From: Bin127 sp965221625
Lineage (GTDB): Bacteria > Chloroflexota > Dehalococcoidia > Lucifugimonadales > Lucifugimonadaceae
DNA: 64,000 bases
NCBI GenBank assembly: GCA_965221625.1
Contig: OZ244903.1
Coordinates: 1 to 64,000 of the forward strand
Direction: 5' to 3'
This document shows, one piece after another, positions 52,814 to 62,592 of this stretch (positions are counted from its first letter, which is position 1; each line of letters starts with the position of its first letter). The notes under the pieces were generated by a model. The model ran no database searches, had not been told where the DNA came from, and saw only the letters and a list, made by a program, of their open reading frames with translations. A program made the position numbers and the translations under genes.

Positions 52814-54250
52814 CTACGCTCCTGCCTCGGCTTCCTGCGCTTTCGTGTCAAGAGCTGTAATCGCCGTGGTTAACTGACCACGCAGTGCTTCTATATGTCT
52901 AATTTCGCTAGCCACGCCGCCATAACACGCAGCGTTGAAGCGTGTCGTGATATCTGCCACGGGTGCGCCTTGCAGGATGGTTTCAAGTTCCCATCGCCGC
53001 TCTGATGGCGTTTCCCGCGAGTTGAACTCCATCCCGCGCTCGAGTGCCATCTCGAGAGTCTCGAAGTAGAGCAAGAACACTTCTTTGATGCCGGGATCAT
53101 CTGGGTATTGCCACAAGTGTCGACTCAAACCCCGGCGCGTCAACCAATCGGGAAGCAGTCCCTTTAGCAGATCAAGGTATGAAACCTCCTCAACCTCGTC
53201 GCGTAACGATTCTCGCTCGACGCCTTCCTCACGCGTCAACCGCCGGACTAATCTCCGATATGCAAGTGCGATGACGACTATGACGACGAATAGCAGCAGG
53301 AATGTCAATGGCCATTGCAAAGCGTCCAAGACCGCCTCTACCCACTCGTTGCCGGCAGCTTCCGTAGCTTCTCGTTCTGGGAAGTCGGGTCGTTGCCCCT
53401 GACCCTGTTCCTGCTCCTGCTCCACTGGTTCGACGCTGAACAACGACTGCAGAAAACGGATGATGATCGTTATCACCCACCCGATCGCGGTCAATGGCCA
53501 ATAGAGGACCCACAGAATGGCATCGACGACCCAACCCCATAGGACGTAAAGGAGGTTTAGTCCGCCCGCGCCGTACCTTCCACCGAAAAATCCCGCGATC
53601 AGTCCGACCCCGATGAAAGCACCCAGGCCGGCGAGAATAGTGCGCACCCATCGTCCCGCGATCGGAGAGTCTTGCGGCAAGCGGGCCACGGCCATGCCCC
53701 CGAGTGTCGCGACGAAGTACGGGATCAAAAGCTGTGCCAAACCGATTGGCCGGTCGACGAACTCATCCACAATGAGTCCGAATGCCAAGAGCACCAACCC
53801 GCGCTTGAAAATCCGCTTTAGATGATCCGGCGCATCGCGATCATCGCGGATGATTGTCGACGTGCGTCGCCAAATCAATACCGATAAGATCAACGCCATG
53901 ACGATGGCGGCAAATCCCTCGCCAGATAGGTCGCGATTGAAAAGGTGATAGATCCAAGCGAGATCGAAAGCGAAATTCGCATCCAGTCGAGTTGTTGCGA
54001 CGGCGAGATAGATCGTCGCGAGGCCGGCAGTGCCGTAGATTAGTGCCGCCGTTCCCAATCCGCCTCGCAAACCGCCGGCCACCCAAGCGGTGCCAATCCC
54101 GACGAGATATAGGAGAAAGACTGTTCCCCAATGGAGCGGGGTTTGATCCAAACCAATCCCCACGCCGATAATCCCCATGATGGCGAACGCAATGACGCTC
54201 TCCGCAACCGCGATCGCCGTGAATACCACCTGATTACGCCAATCAGACAT
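52814..54250 (-). CDS. membrane protein with DUF4129 domain
   Basis: A 478-residue protein. The N-terminal 270 residues have many hydrophobic helices (about seven or eight). Next comes a soluble linker rich in Glu and Gln, one more helix (W-P-L-T-F-L-L-L-F-V-V-I-V-V), and a C-terminal helical domain with L-Y-F-E-T-L-E-M-A-L-E-R and R-E-T-P-S-E-R-R-W-E-L-E, which is the DUF4129 pattern. DUF4129 is usually fused to or near transglutaminase-like proteins; here no transglutaminase domain is present. Its start overlaps the end of the DUF58 gene by eight bases. Function unknown; likely works with the MoxR-DUF58 pair. Confidence 0.82.
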   Translation of the reverse strand: MSDWRNQVVFTAIAVAESVIAFAIMGIIGVGIGLDQTPLHWGTVFLLYLVGIGTAWVAGGLRGGLGTAALIYGTAGLATIYLAVATTRLDANFAFDLAWIYHLFNRDLSGEGFAAIVMALILSVLIWRRTSTIIRDDRDAPDHLKRIFKRGLVLLAFGLIVDEFVDRPIGLAQLLIPYFVATLGGMAVARLPQDSPIAGRWVRTILAGLGAFIGVGLIAGFFGGRYGAGGLNLLYVLWGWVVDAILWVLYWPLTAIGWVITIIIRFLQSLFSVEPVEQEQEQGQGQRPDFPEREATEAAGNEWVEAVLDALQWPLTFLLLFVVIVVIALAYRRLVRRLTREEGVERESLRDEVEEVSYLDLLKGLLPDWLTRRGLSRHLWQYPDDPGIKEVFLLYFETLEMALERGMEFNSRETPSERRWELETILQGAPVADITTRFNAACYGGVASEIRHIEALRGQLTTAITALDTKAQEAEAGA

Positions 54251-55601
54251 GGTCGTACTCGCGTGTCGGTTGGTTCATGCGGGAGTTGACCTCGAACTCA
54301 GCGTCAACCAGAGACATCAGTAACTCTTCAACGTCATCATCGATCCGGAACAGCTCGCGAGCGTCCAATATCCTCAACCCAGTCACGCTTGGCGGATCCT
54401 CCCGTCCTACCCAAACAATCGAACATCGGTGTCTTGTCCGTTGCGCCAGATGCACGAATGCTGCCAACGACTCGGTCAGGAATCCCGCAACCAAAATGAC
54501 CGAAGACCCTGCGGTCAGTATCGACGCTCCGCGTTCAACCACTAGATTCTCCAACGGAGTGAACGAGAGCGGCTGAACGAACGCCAACGCTTCGAGCACA
54601 GTCCTCAGATGATGCGGACCGTCCCCCGGTGGTATCGCGGCGATTACGCCACGCGTGGGTTTGACGCCGTTTGCCAACAAGCCGACGCGATATCCGAGGT
54701 CAGCACTGCGCGTCGCGATGGACGCGGCAGCCGTTACCGCCGATTCCAAGACGTCGTACTTATATCCGTGCCACGCAACGTCTACAGTCCTCGATTCGAG
54801 CATCACCACCACGTCGTTGCTCACGCTTTGGTCGTAAGTCCGAACCGTCAATTCGTCGCGTTTGGCACTCAACTTCCAGTCGATGCGCTTCAACGGGTCG
54901 CCGGGGCGGTAGTCCCTGACACTGCGTGGGCGCGACGGGTCATCCAGCAGGTTGTTGCGGCTGAGTACGTCACCGATTGGCTTCGCCGGGAGCAACTCCC
55001 AACCGTCCAAAGGCACGATTCGGGGATATACGGTCACGCCGTACGGGTTGCGCGAGTCTCGTCGAACCGTCCCGAACAAACCGAAGAGATCGCCACTCCT
55101 CAGCTCTGTCGGGCCAAGAGTGTAGTGCCCACGATGATGCGCCCGTAGTTTGTGTCGGAAACGCACACGCTCGTATCCGGCCAAACTCGTCGTCTCAACG
55201 ACCTCGCTGCCACCAGCGTATGCTCGGCGTTTGACTTTCTCGTCACTCAATGGAGTCAAACCCGTCGGCACGAACTCGATCAGTTGTACCCATGGAATCG
55301 GCAACGGCTTGCGGTTTTCTAAGGTGAGTGAGATCTCGAGTTCATCACCAACGAAGACATGGGTGTCGGAAGGCCGCGCATCGTACGCGACTTCCTCCAG
55401 CGACAGTTTCGACCACAAGGTCCCGCCAGCTGATATGACGAATGCCGTTGCCCCGAGCGCGACTGTTAAGGCTGAACCGGTACCCGCCCCGATGGCGATG
55501 ACGACGATCATGAGGAGCATGAATAGCTCGCCGATGACGTCCGGTGCGCGCAGGTCGCGCGTCCGCTTCTCGCGGAAGGTCCTCATCATCGGGTTGATCA
55601 A
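54243..55601 (-). CDS. DUF58 domain protein
   Basis: A 452-residue protein with two N-terminal membrane helices (about residues 22-65), a beta-rich middle section, and the DUF58 signature R-D-Y-R-P-G-D-P-L-K-R-I-D-W-K-L-S-A-K-R (near residue 230), followed by a von Willebrand A-like domain that starts V-V-V-M-L-E-S. DUF58 proteins are partners of MoxR ATPases in bacteria and are thought to help assemble or remodel membrane or cell-surface complexes. It lies between moxR (54 bases) and the DUF4129 gene (overlapping), forming a three-gene operon. Confidence 0.87.
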   Translation of the reverse strand: MINPMMRTFREKRTRDLRAPDVIGELFMLLMIVVIAIGAGTGSALTVALGATAFVISAGGTLWSKLSLEEVAYDARPSDTHVFVGDELEISLTLENRKPLPIPWVQLIEFVPTGLTPLSDEKVKRRAYAGGSEVVETTSLAGYERVRFRHKLRAHHRGHYTLGPTELRSGDLFGLFGTVRRDSRNPYGVTVYPRIVPLDGWELLPAKPIGDVLSRNNLLDDPSRPRSVRDYRPGDPLKRIDWKLSAKRDELTVRTYDQSVSNDVVVMLESRTVDVAWHGYKYDVLESAVTAAASIATRSADLGYRVGLLANGVKPTRGVIAAIPPGDGPHHLRTVLEALAFVQPLSFTPLENLVVERGASILTAGSSVILVAGFLTESLAAFVHLAQRTRHRCSIVWVGREDPPSVTGLRILDARELFRIDDDVEELLMSLVDAEFEVNSRMNQPTREYDHV

Positions 55602-55655
55602 CCCATCAACCTCTCGCTAAACTGTGTTAACTCCACGCCTCGGCGCGGATCGCGT

Positions 55656-56654
55656 TCATCGCTCGATTGGCACCGGGATTTGAGCCACTACATCGTCTAC
55701 GATCTGCGCAGCGTCGCGTCTTCGCATCTGCATACTCGATTCAAGGACGACGCGATGTGACAGTACCGGTGCCGCTAATTCCTTGATGTCATCCGGCATA
55801 ACATAGTCCCTGCCTTCGATGGCCGCCTTGGCTTGTGCAGCATGCTGAAGCGAAAGTGATGCTCTAGGGCTTGCGCCTAAGCGTATCTGCGCGTTGTTCC
55901 TAGTCGCTCGGACGACCGAAACGAGATACTCTCGTACGTTGTCCTCAATTCGGACGTGCTCGACGATGTCGCGTGCTTTTTCCACATCCGACGCATCTGC
56001 ACAGACGTCCACGGCGACCGCAGAGTCGCCGGTCTGGAAGCGCTCCAACATCTGCGCTTCCTCGCCTTCCGACGGATAGCCGATCGAAAGCTTCAACAGG
56101 AACCGGTCCAGCTGCGCTTCGGGCAACATGAACGTGCCTTCCATCTCCACCGGGTTCAACGTCGCCAACACCAGGAACGGAGAACTCAATCCCATCGTCA
56201 CGCCATCAATCGATACCTGTTGTTCCTGCATCGCCTCCAACAATGCGGACTGAGTCCTCGGCGTCGCCCGATTAATCTCATCTGCCAACAAAATCTGCGT
56301 GAAGATCGGCCCAGGCTTGAATTCGAAATCGGCGTGTCCGGCGTTGTATATGTTGACGCCTAACACATCGGAAGGCACCAAATCTGGCGTGAACTGGACT
56401 CGCTTGAAGTCCAAACCCAAGCAGGCCGCAATCGTCTTCGCCAGCGTCGTCTTACCAGTGCCGGGAACATCTTCCAAAAGAACATGACCACGGCCGAGCA
56501 ATGCGATAATTGCCAACTCGATCGCGTCGTCCTTGCCGACAAACACTCTTTGAACGTTTTCGCGCACCCGTCGCGCGAAATCCTGCACGAAAGTCGCGTC
56601 TATGCCAGACCTCGATTCAACTGCACTCAAACTGACCCCGTTCGTTCGACTCAA
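55656..56654 (-). CDS. MoxR-family AAA+ ATPase
   Basis: A 332-residue AAA+ ATPase. Walker A is G-T-G-K-T-T (residues 65-70, in D-V-P-G-T-G-K-T-T), Walker B L-L-A-D-E-I-N-R-A, and sensor 1 is in A-T-L-N-P-V-E. The lid domain ends with the G-A-S-P-R-A segment common in MoxR. MoxR proteins act as chaperones that insert metals or assemble complexes together with DUF58/VWA partners. It is first in the moxR-DUF58-DUF4129 operon. Confidence 0.93.
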   Translation of the reverse strand: MSRTNGVSLSAVESRSGIDATFVQDFARRVRENVQRVFVGKDDAIELAIIALLGRGHVLLEDVPGTGKTTLAKTIAACLGLDFKRVQFTPDLVPSDVLGVNIYNAGHADFEFKPGPIFTQILLADEINRATPRTQSALLEAMQEQQVSIDGVTMGLSSPFLVLATLNPVEMEGTFMLPEAQLDRFLLKLSIGYPSEGEEAQMLERFQTGDSAVAVDVCADASDVEKARDIVEHVRIEDNVREYLVSVVRATRNNAQIRLGASPRASLSLQHAAQAKAAIEGRDYVMPDDIKELAAPVLSHRVVLESSMQMRRRDAAQIVDDVVAQIPVPIER

Positions 56655-56710
56655 TACGGAAACCCCTCCCTACACAGCAACCATCTATCTTATTTTCGTT
56701 GCGCGACCCC

Positions 56711-56740
56711 AAGAGACCACAAGAGACCCCAAGAGACGCT
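56711..56740. repeat. three tandem copies of a 10-base unit
   Basis: AAGAGACCAC, AAGAGACCCC and AAGAGACGCT follow one another, preceded by GACCCC, in the short gap between the FAH-family gene's end and the moxR start. The ten-base period equals about one helical turn. It may be a binding site for a repeated factor upstream of moxR, or simple slippage. Confidence 0.6.
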
Positions 56741-56744
56741 TGCT

Positions 56745-57629
56745 TCAAACCTTTACAACCGGATTCACCAGCGTTCCGATACGGTCGATAGCGATCTTGA
56801 CGATGTCGCCCTCACGCAACGTGAATTCGGGAGGCGGAATTGTGCCGGTTCCGGTGCATACGGTCGTGCCGTTGGGTACACGATTGTGTCGCTGCAACCA
56901 GTCTGCGAGATATACGCAGTTTCGTTTCATCTGGGAGGTGTTGGCTGAACCTTCAAACACCGATTTACCATCCCGCTCGATGCTCAGAGCAACGTCCAGC
57001 GTTTGCGCATCGCCTACGACGTCCGGCGTGGCAATACTAGGTCCAATGGAGCAAGACCTGTCGTACACCTTCGCCTGTGGCAGGTATAGCGGATTCGCAC
57101 CTTCGATCGAACGACTGCTCATATCGTTTCCGATTGTGTAGCCGACAATCTCACCAGCGAAAAGCACGAACGCCAACTCCGGTTCAGGAACGTCCCATTC
57201 GGAATCGGAGCGAATGCCCAACGCGTCTCCCGGTGAGACTAAGCGGTCTGAAGTTGATTTGAAGAACGCTTCAGGTCGATCGGCGTTATAGACCTGGGCA
57301 TACACATCGGGCGATCCGCTTTCCGCTTGTCGTTCCCGCATGCTATCCATATACGTCACACCGAACGCCCACACTTCCGGCGCGAAGATTGGTGGCAAAA
57401 TCCGCACTGACGTGCCCAAATCCGAGAAGGACAACTCATCTCCCTCACCATGATCCAGGATTCGTGATGCCACTTCGTCGATGCCGACTCCATTGAGATG
57501 AGCAGCACGAAACAGCGATAGCGTCGAATCTGCCTCCGACGTGATGCTGGTCAGATCGGTGATCTTGCCGTCGGATATCTCAACGCCGAGGTGCACCTTA
57601 TCGGAAACAAGAAACTGGTAATAGCGCAT
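56745..57629 (-). CDS. fumarylacetoacetate hydrolase-family enzyme
   Basis: A 294-residue FAH-superfamily protein. The metal site is visible as E-P-E-L-A-F-V (Glu ligands), followed by G-Y-T-I-G-N-D-M-S-S-R (Asp ligand), Q-A-K-V-Y-D-R-S-C, and the C-terminal G-T-G-T-I-P-P. Members cleave or decarboxylate beta-diketo or 2-oxo acids in aromatic and sugar-acid catabolism, for example 2-keto-3-deoxy-sugar dehydratases. The exact substrate is open. It stands alone between the MoxR operon and a divergent metallopeptidase gene. Confidence 0.87.
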   Translation of the reverse strand: MRYYQFLVSDKVHLGVEISDGKITDLTSITSEADSTLSLFRAAHLNGVGIDEVASRILDHGEGDELSFSDLGTSVRILPPIFAPEVWAFGVTYMDSMRERQAESGSPDVYAQVYNADRPEAFFKSTSDRLVSPGDALGIRSDSEWDVPEPELAFVLFAGEIVGYTIGNDMSSRSIEGANPLYLPQAKVYDRSCSIGPSIATPDVVGDAQTLDVALSIERDGKSVFEGSANTSQMKRNCVYLADWLQRHNRVPNGTTVCTGTGTIPPPEFTLREGDIVKIAIDRIGTLVNPVVKV

Positions 57630-57827
57630 CGGTTTACCTTTCTAGTAGCCGGGAGGAATCCGTTGGGTGTCTAAACTAGTCGACCCATACGATTCCGTCC
57701 AATGGTTTCGGCATTTGGTATCACTGTACAGCAGTCCGTCCAAAAACTCTCGAGCAAGTCGTCTCGTATTCCAATACAACAGGCGTCGGAACGCCAAACA
57801 CCGCCACGTGGTCGTTGACACCATTCG

Positions 57828-59342
57828 TTGAAACTCAACGCAGTACAAAACCTAAGATTGAAATCCATCGCCGTCGTCGCGTTTTTTGCGACGACTCTGA
57901 TCGTGGGGGTTGATGACGCACAGATTCGCGCGCAGAATCCGCGTCCGCTACCGTTTGAAGATTTCTCTTACCGCGTCGAATTGGGCGACAAAATATCCCT
58001 CGATTTCGGCACACCAGTGACTGAAGTGATGGAGCGGGTCACCATGTACGTCAAACCACGCGGCACCAACACCATCGCCTCGTACTTCCACCCGGAGTTC
58101 ACTCAGTCGCAGCAACTCGAAGTCAGTGCTGAGATTGACGTACAGACGCCGAGTTACTACCCCCCAGGTACGCAGTTCGACGTCAACTTTGAGTTCGTCA
58201 CCGAAGCCGGACAACGATACAAATCGCAGAGCTACCTAGTGGAGCACGTCGACGAAGAGCGCGACTGGCAACGCATCGGGGACGAGACGCTCGAAATTCT
58301 TTACTACGGCATCAACTCAGCATCTGTGCGTGCACTGCTCGGCCGGATGCAAGCGATTGTTCCTGACATAGCCGATGCGCTCGGGGCAGATGAGAAGCCT
58401 CGCATGAGAGCCGTGTTGATGCCCAACTTAAGGGATCTGACGCGGTACGGCCCTCGCATCAGCCAAGCAGCCACTGACGGAACGTTTTTTGGCGGTTTCG
58501 CTTACGGACAATACAACCTCACTGTGTTAGCGTCTCCGTCTGATCACGTCCTGATACACGAGCTTGCGCATCTGCTGCTCCACCAGACAGTCGATTCGCC
58601 TTACGCCAACCCTGTCCCTGCGTGGTTGAATGAAGGCAACTCTAGCTACTGGGAGACGCGATCACGCGACGAAGCCAGACGGCACTTCCGATTCGTGGCG
58701 AGTTCCGGAGATGTACCTTCGTTCAGAACGATGAATGCGATCCCCGGACAAAGACACGACATCATTGACTTCTACGAACAATCTACCGATTTCGTCTCGT
58801 ACCTAATCGAGGAACACGGGGAGCACTCCATCGGCCAAGTGCTTAGCGAATTGAATGACGGGCGTCGCATTGGCGACGCACTCATCGCTGTCTACGGGAA
58901 ATCCTTGAACGAGTTGGAAAACCATTGGCGCAGCCAGTGGAATCTGCCGCCGATACCGAAACCGAACCCTGTCGAACTCACAACTCCCGTGGGACCCGTG
59001 CCGACAATTCCCGGTTTGCCGACTATCGAGACCGGTACCTTGATCATGGACGACTTTGTCGATGATCGTTCTGAAGTGTCGATTAACTCGACGCACGAGT
59101 CGCAACGGGTAGCGACGCCAAAGGTCGCGCCGACGGCACAACCAGTTCCCACCACCGCGCCGGACGCCACGCCACAAGCACAGTCCCTACAAGTGACGCC
59201 GATCCCGACCCGCCAAACTGTCTACTTCACTGGGCAACCCGGAGAAGAGTGGCCAACGCTGAAACCGAGCGCGATCATCGTATTCGTCGTCTTGGCGGCG
59301 GGAGTCATGGCGATGGTTTGGCGGCGGATGCGCTACCTGTGA
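57828..59342 (+). CDS. membrane-anchored gluzincin (peptidase MA-like)
   Basis: A 504-residue protein. An N-terminal signal peptide (I-A-V-V-A-F-F-A-T-T-L-I-V-G) directs export. A beta-sandwich-like region is followed by the zinc motif H-E-L-A-H (His244, Glu245, His248) with a downstream N-E-G-N-S-S-Y-W-E, the third-ligand Glu helix of gluzincins (peptidase MA family). A Pro/Thr-rich linker (about residues 370-470) and a C-terminal membrane helix (I-I-V-F-V-V-L-A-A-G-V) anchor it outside. TTG at 57828 or 57858 are both possible starts; the second sits closer to the signal peptide. Substrate unknown. Confidence 0.83.
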   Translation: MKLNAVQNLRLKSIAVVAFFATTLIVGVDDAQIRAQNPRPLPFEDFSYRVELGDKISLDFGTPVTEVMERVTMYVKPRGTNTIASYFHPEFTQSQQLEVSAEIDVQTPSYYPPGTQFDVNFEFVTEAGQRYKSQSYLVEHVDEERDWQRIGDETLEILYYGINSASVRALLGRMQAIVPDIADALGADEKPRMRAVLMPNLRDLTRYGPRISQAATDGTFFGGFAYGQYNLTVLASPSDHVLIHELAHLLLHQTVDSPYANPVPAWLNEGNSSYWETRSRDEARRHFRFVASSGDVPSFRTMNAIPGQRHDIIDFYEQSTDFVSYLIEEHGEHSIGQVLSELNDGRRIGDALIAVYGKSLNELENHWRSQWNLPPIPKPNPVELTTPVGPVPTIPGLPTIETGTLIMDDFVDDRSEVSINSTHESQRVATPKVAPTAQPVPTTAPDATPQAQSLQVTPIPTRQTVYFTGQPGEEWPTLKPSAIIVFVVLAAGVMAMVWRRMRYL

Positions 59343-59378
59343 GCTGTCGATTGCCTCGGGCTTTAACATCAACCCACT

Positions 59379-60524
59379 ATGGTGTCGTCCCATCCGCCCA
59401 CAATGCTCGTCTATTCTCACGAGCAGTCGCAGCATGTGTTGTCACCGACGCATCCTATGCGTCCTATACGTTTGATGCACATGCACGAGCTGATGCGTGC
59501 CATTGGTGTTCTCGATTCCGATGCAATTTCCCAACAACCCCCGCGTTTGGCAACCCGCTCCGAAATTGAACTGTTCCACGACCCCGAATACGTCGAGGTC
59601 GTCGAGGCAATCGACGCTGGTGCCATCGTGCCAGAAATGGGCATGTTCGGATTTGGTCCCGGGGACAATCCGCCTCGGTCTGGAGTATTTCGCCACGCAG
59701 CACTGACTGCCGGGGGCGTATTGATGGCCGCCGAGGCCGTAGCTGATGGTCGGATCAAGACCGCGTTCATACCGTCTGGCGGGATGCATCACCATGCGAT
59801 GCACAACCGCGCCTCAGGATTCGGCATCTTCAACGACGCCGTAATCGCCATCAAGCATCTAATAGAACGAGGGTTACGCGTCTTCTACGTCGATATCGAC
59901 GTGCACCACGGAGACGGCGTGCAGGCCGGGTTGTACGAAACCGAGCGCGCGATGACGATCTCGATCCACGAGTCGGGACAGTGGCTGTTTCCGGGTACGG
60001 GCGGACCCGAAGAGACAGGCATCGGAGACGGACAAGGTTACAGCGTCAACATCCCGTTGGCTCCGTTTACCGACGACGATCTGTGGCACCAAGCGTTCGA
60101 TGCAGTGATACCGCCGTTATTCGATGCATTCGACCCTGACGTCTTGTTCACCCAACTCGGAATCGACACCCATCGCCAGGATCCTCTGGCACATCTTGCT
60201 CTCACAACTCAGGGACACAACGCTGCAGTGAAGAAGTTCGCGTCGATGGCGGACCATGCGCGTTGTGGTTGGATCGCTGTCGGAGGCGGCGGATACGATA
60301 TGTCCGCAGTCGCTAGGGCGTGGACGATGGATCTGGCAACGATGGCAGGTTTCGATCTCCCGACAGCTGTCCCTAAAGCGTACGAGTCATTGTCCGGATT
60401 GACCACGTTTGAAGACGTTGAAGTCTATCGACTAGACCGAGACGCTCGTCGTGAGATCGTCGAGCACAACGATGCGGCGATAATAGCCGTTCAGCAACGC
60501 ATATTCCCGCGCCACGGGCATTGA
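59379..60524 (+). CDS. histone deacetylase-family amidohydrolase (AcuC-like)
   Basis: A 381-residue deacetylase-fold protein. The active-site segments are present: P-S-G-G-M-H-H-H-A-M (catalytic His pair), D-I-D-V-H-H-G-D-G-V (zinc ligands, from Asp172), and L-G-I-D-T-H-R-Q-D-P-L (third zinc ligand Asp). The G-G-G-G-Y loop is at the end. Bacterial members deacetylate acetyl-lysine (AcuC on acetyl-CoA synthetase) or acetylpolyamines. Sequence alone does not decide, but the overall layout is AcuC-like. ATG 59379 and ATG 59403 are both possible starts. Confidence 0.9.
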   Translation: MVSSHPPTMLVYSHEQSQHVLSPTHPMRPIRLMHMHELMRAIGVLDSDAISQQPPRLATRSEIELFHDPEYVEVVEAIDAGAIVPEMGMFGFGPGDNPPRSGVFRHAALTAGGVLMAAEAVADGRIKTAFIPSGGMHHHAMHNRASGFGIFNDAVIAIKHLIERGLRVFYVDIDVHHGDGVQAGLYETERAMTISIHESGQWLFPGTGGPEETGIGDGQGYSVNIPLAPFTDDDLWHQAFDAVIPPLFDAFDPDVLFTQLGIDTHRQDPLAHLALTTQGHNAAVKKFASMADHARCGWIAVGGGGYDMSAVARAWTMDLATMAGFDLPTAVPKAYESLSGLTTFEDVEVYRLDRDARREIVEHNDAAIIAVQQRIFPRHGH

Positions 60525-60526
60525 GG

Positions 60527-60556
60527 CACGCCGTACGATCCCACGCCGTACGATCC
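60527..60556. repeat. 15-base tandem duplication
   Basis: CACGCCGTACGATCC occurs twice in direct succession in the gap between the convergent deacetylase and dnaK genes. It looks like a recent slippage or duplication, with no obvious function. Confidence 0.65.
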
Positions 60557-60603
60557 AAAGAACCGCGACACGTCAAAGGTGCGGCGCGGCTCTGCGTAGT
60601 CGA

Positions 60604-62508
60604 CTAGACCTCGCGGAACTGACCTTCTACCGTGTCGTCTCCCGGAGGCGTGCTTGCCGAACCCGCCCCGGTGCCACCATCGGAGTGCGCACCGGTCCCA
60701 TTGCCGTGGATATGCTGACCAGCCTGCATCATCGCCTGTTGAAGCTCTTCGGAAGCGGCCTTGATAGCGGATGACTCCGCGTTTTCGTCCTCCAATAGGG
60801 ATCGCAAAACCCCCGTCTTGGATTGAATGTCGGATTTCACCGCATCCGGGAGATTGTCGCCATGTTCCTTAATCAGTGCTTCCGCTTGATAGGCGATAGA
60901 TTCGGCGTAGTTGCGTGCTTCAACCGCTTCTTTGCGTTCTCGATCGGCATCAGCATTCTCTTCTGCCTCTCGAACTTTCGCTTTGATGTCGTCATCTGAC
61001 ATGCCGGAACGTCCGGTGACAGTGATGTGCTGCTCGCGATTCGTCGCCTTATCCGTAGCCTTTACCGTGAGGATTCCATTGGCGTCGATGTCGAACGACA
61101 CCTCGATCTGTGGTACTCCGCGCGGTGCCGGGGCGATGCCGTCAAGCGAAAACCGACCGACTGAGGTGTTGTCAGCAGCCATCGGTCGTTCGCCCTGCAA
61201 GACATGTATCTCCACCGAATTTTGTCCATCGGCGGCGGTCGTGAACGTATCTGATTTGGAAGTCGGGATTGTCGTGTTGCGCGGTATCAGTTCGGTGCGG
61301 ACACCGCCGAGTGTCTCGATGCCCCACGTTAGGGGCGTAACGTCGAGCAATAGGATGCCGGATACGTCGCCCTGCAACACTCCGGCTTGAAGCGCAGCAC
61401 CGAGTGCCACAACCTCGTCGGGGTTAATCGATCGGTTAGGTTCCTTGCCGAAGATGGCACGGACGCGCTCGACGACCGCAGGCATGCGGGTCATGCCACC
61501 GACCAATATCACGTCGTCGATGTCAGACGCCGCCAAACCGGCGTCTTTCAACGCCGCTTCGCACGGCCCGACCGTTTTCTCGATCAGATCCTCAGTTAAT
61601 GCCTCTACCTTGGCCCTCGTCAACGATTGAACTAGGTGCTTCGGACCAGTTTGATCCGCGGTGATGAACGGCAAGTTAATTTCCGATGTCGTTAACGACG
61701 ACAGCTCAATTTTGGCGTCTTCAGCCGCCTGTCGAAGTCGTTGTGCAGCAGAAGGGTCAGTGCTCGGATCCAAGCCTTCGCGCTTGTGGAACTCTTCAAC
61801 GAGGTGTTTGACCAATCGCTGATCGAAATCGTCGCCGCCCAAATGCGTGTCGCCGTTAGTGCTCTTGACCTCGAATACGCCGTCGCCAACGTGGAGTATC
61901 GTGATGTCGAATGTTCCGCCGCCGAGGTCGTAAACCGCGACATTGCGATCTCCTTCCTTCTCGAGACCGTATGCCAACGCCGCCGCAGTCGGTTCGTTCA
62001 CTATTCGTAGCACTTCTAAACCGGCGATGGTCCCGGCAACTTGCGTAGCCTCGCGTTGGGCATCGTTGAAGTAGGCGGGAACTGTAATCACTGCTTGCGT
62101 TACCGGCTCACCCAATCGCTCTTCGGCATCCTGTTTCAGACGGGCTAGCAGAACTGACGAGATTTCCGCCGGCGGACGAACGTCGCCGTCAAACTTGATC
62201 CCAACGTCACCGTTCGACAGTGGAGCCAAACCGAAGGGCATCAACGTCTCGTCGGCGCGCACGAACTCGTCGTCATAGCGACGTCCAATGAAGCGTTTCG
62301 CCGAGTAGACGGTGTTTTCTGGATTGGTAACCGCTTGACGACGTGCTGTCATTCCGATCAGGCGCTCACCGGTTTTCGTGTTCTTGGCGACCACCGACGG
62401 AGTGATACGCTGCCCTTCAGAGTTCTCGATGATCTCAGGCTCACCCGCGCTCATATACGCCATCGCCGAGTTGGTTGTTCCCAGATCTATGCCAATCGCT
62501 CGTGCCAT
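60604..62508 (-). CDS. dnaK: chaperone DnaK (Hsp70)
   Basis: A 634-residue Hsp70. It has I-G-I-D-L-G-T-T-N-S-A at the start, V-Y-D-L-G-G-G-T-F-D-I, and V-G-G-M-T-R-M-P in the ATPase domain, and a complete substrate-binding domain. The tail is Gly/Ser/Thr-rich and does not end in the classic E-E-V-D-like acidic motif. It refolds proteins with GrpE and a J-protein; no dnaJ gene lies in the window. It is last in the hspR-grpE-dnaK operon, 84 bases after grpE. Confidence 0.96.
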   Translation of the reverse strand: MARAIGIDLGTTNSAMAYMSAGEPEIIENSEGQRITPSVVAKNTKTGERLIGMTARRQAVTNPENTVYSAKRFIGRRYDDEFVRADETLMPFGLAPLSNGDVGIKFDGDVRPPAEISSVLLARLKQDAEERLGEPVTQAVITVPAYFNDAQREATQVAGTIAGLEVLRIVNEPTAAALAYGLEKEGDRNVAVYDLGGGTFDITILHVGDGVFEVKSTNGDTHLGGDDFDQRLVKHLVEEFHKREGLDPSTDPSAAQRLRQAAEDAKIELSSLTTSEINLPFITADQTGPKHLVQSLTRAKVEALTEDLIEKTVGPCEAALKDAGLAASDIDDVILVGGMTRMPAVVERVRAIFGKEPNRSINPDEVVALGAALQAGVLQGDVSGILLLDVTPLTWGIETLGGVRTELIPRNTTIPTSKSDTFTTAADGQNSVEIHVLQGERPMAADNTSVGRFSLDGIAPAPRGVPQIEVSFDIDANGILTVKATDKATNREQHITVTGRSGMSDDDIKAKVREAEENADADRERKEAVEARNYAESIAYQAEALIKEHGDNLPDAVKSDIQSKTGVLRSLLEDENAESSAIKAASEELQQAMMQAGQHIHGNGTGAHSDGGTGAGSASTPPGDDTVEGQFREV

Positions 62509-62592
62509 TTCTTTCTCGTTGCCTTTCCTGCAGCTGGGGTTGCCCAGCCCAATATGCGCTTTCAGTTGATCGTCGCTTTGCTCATTCGCCCG

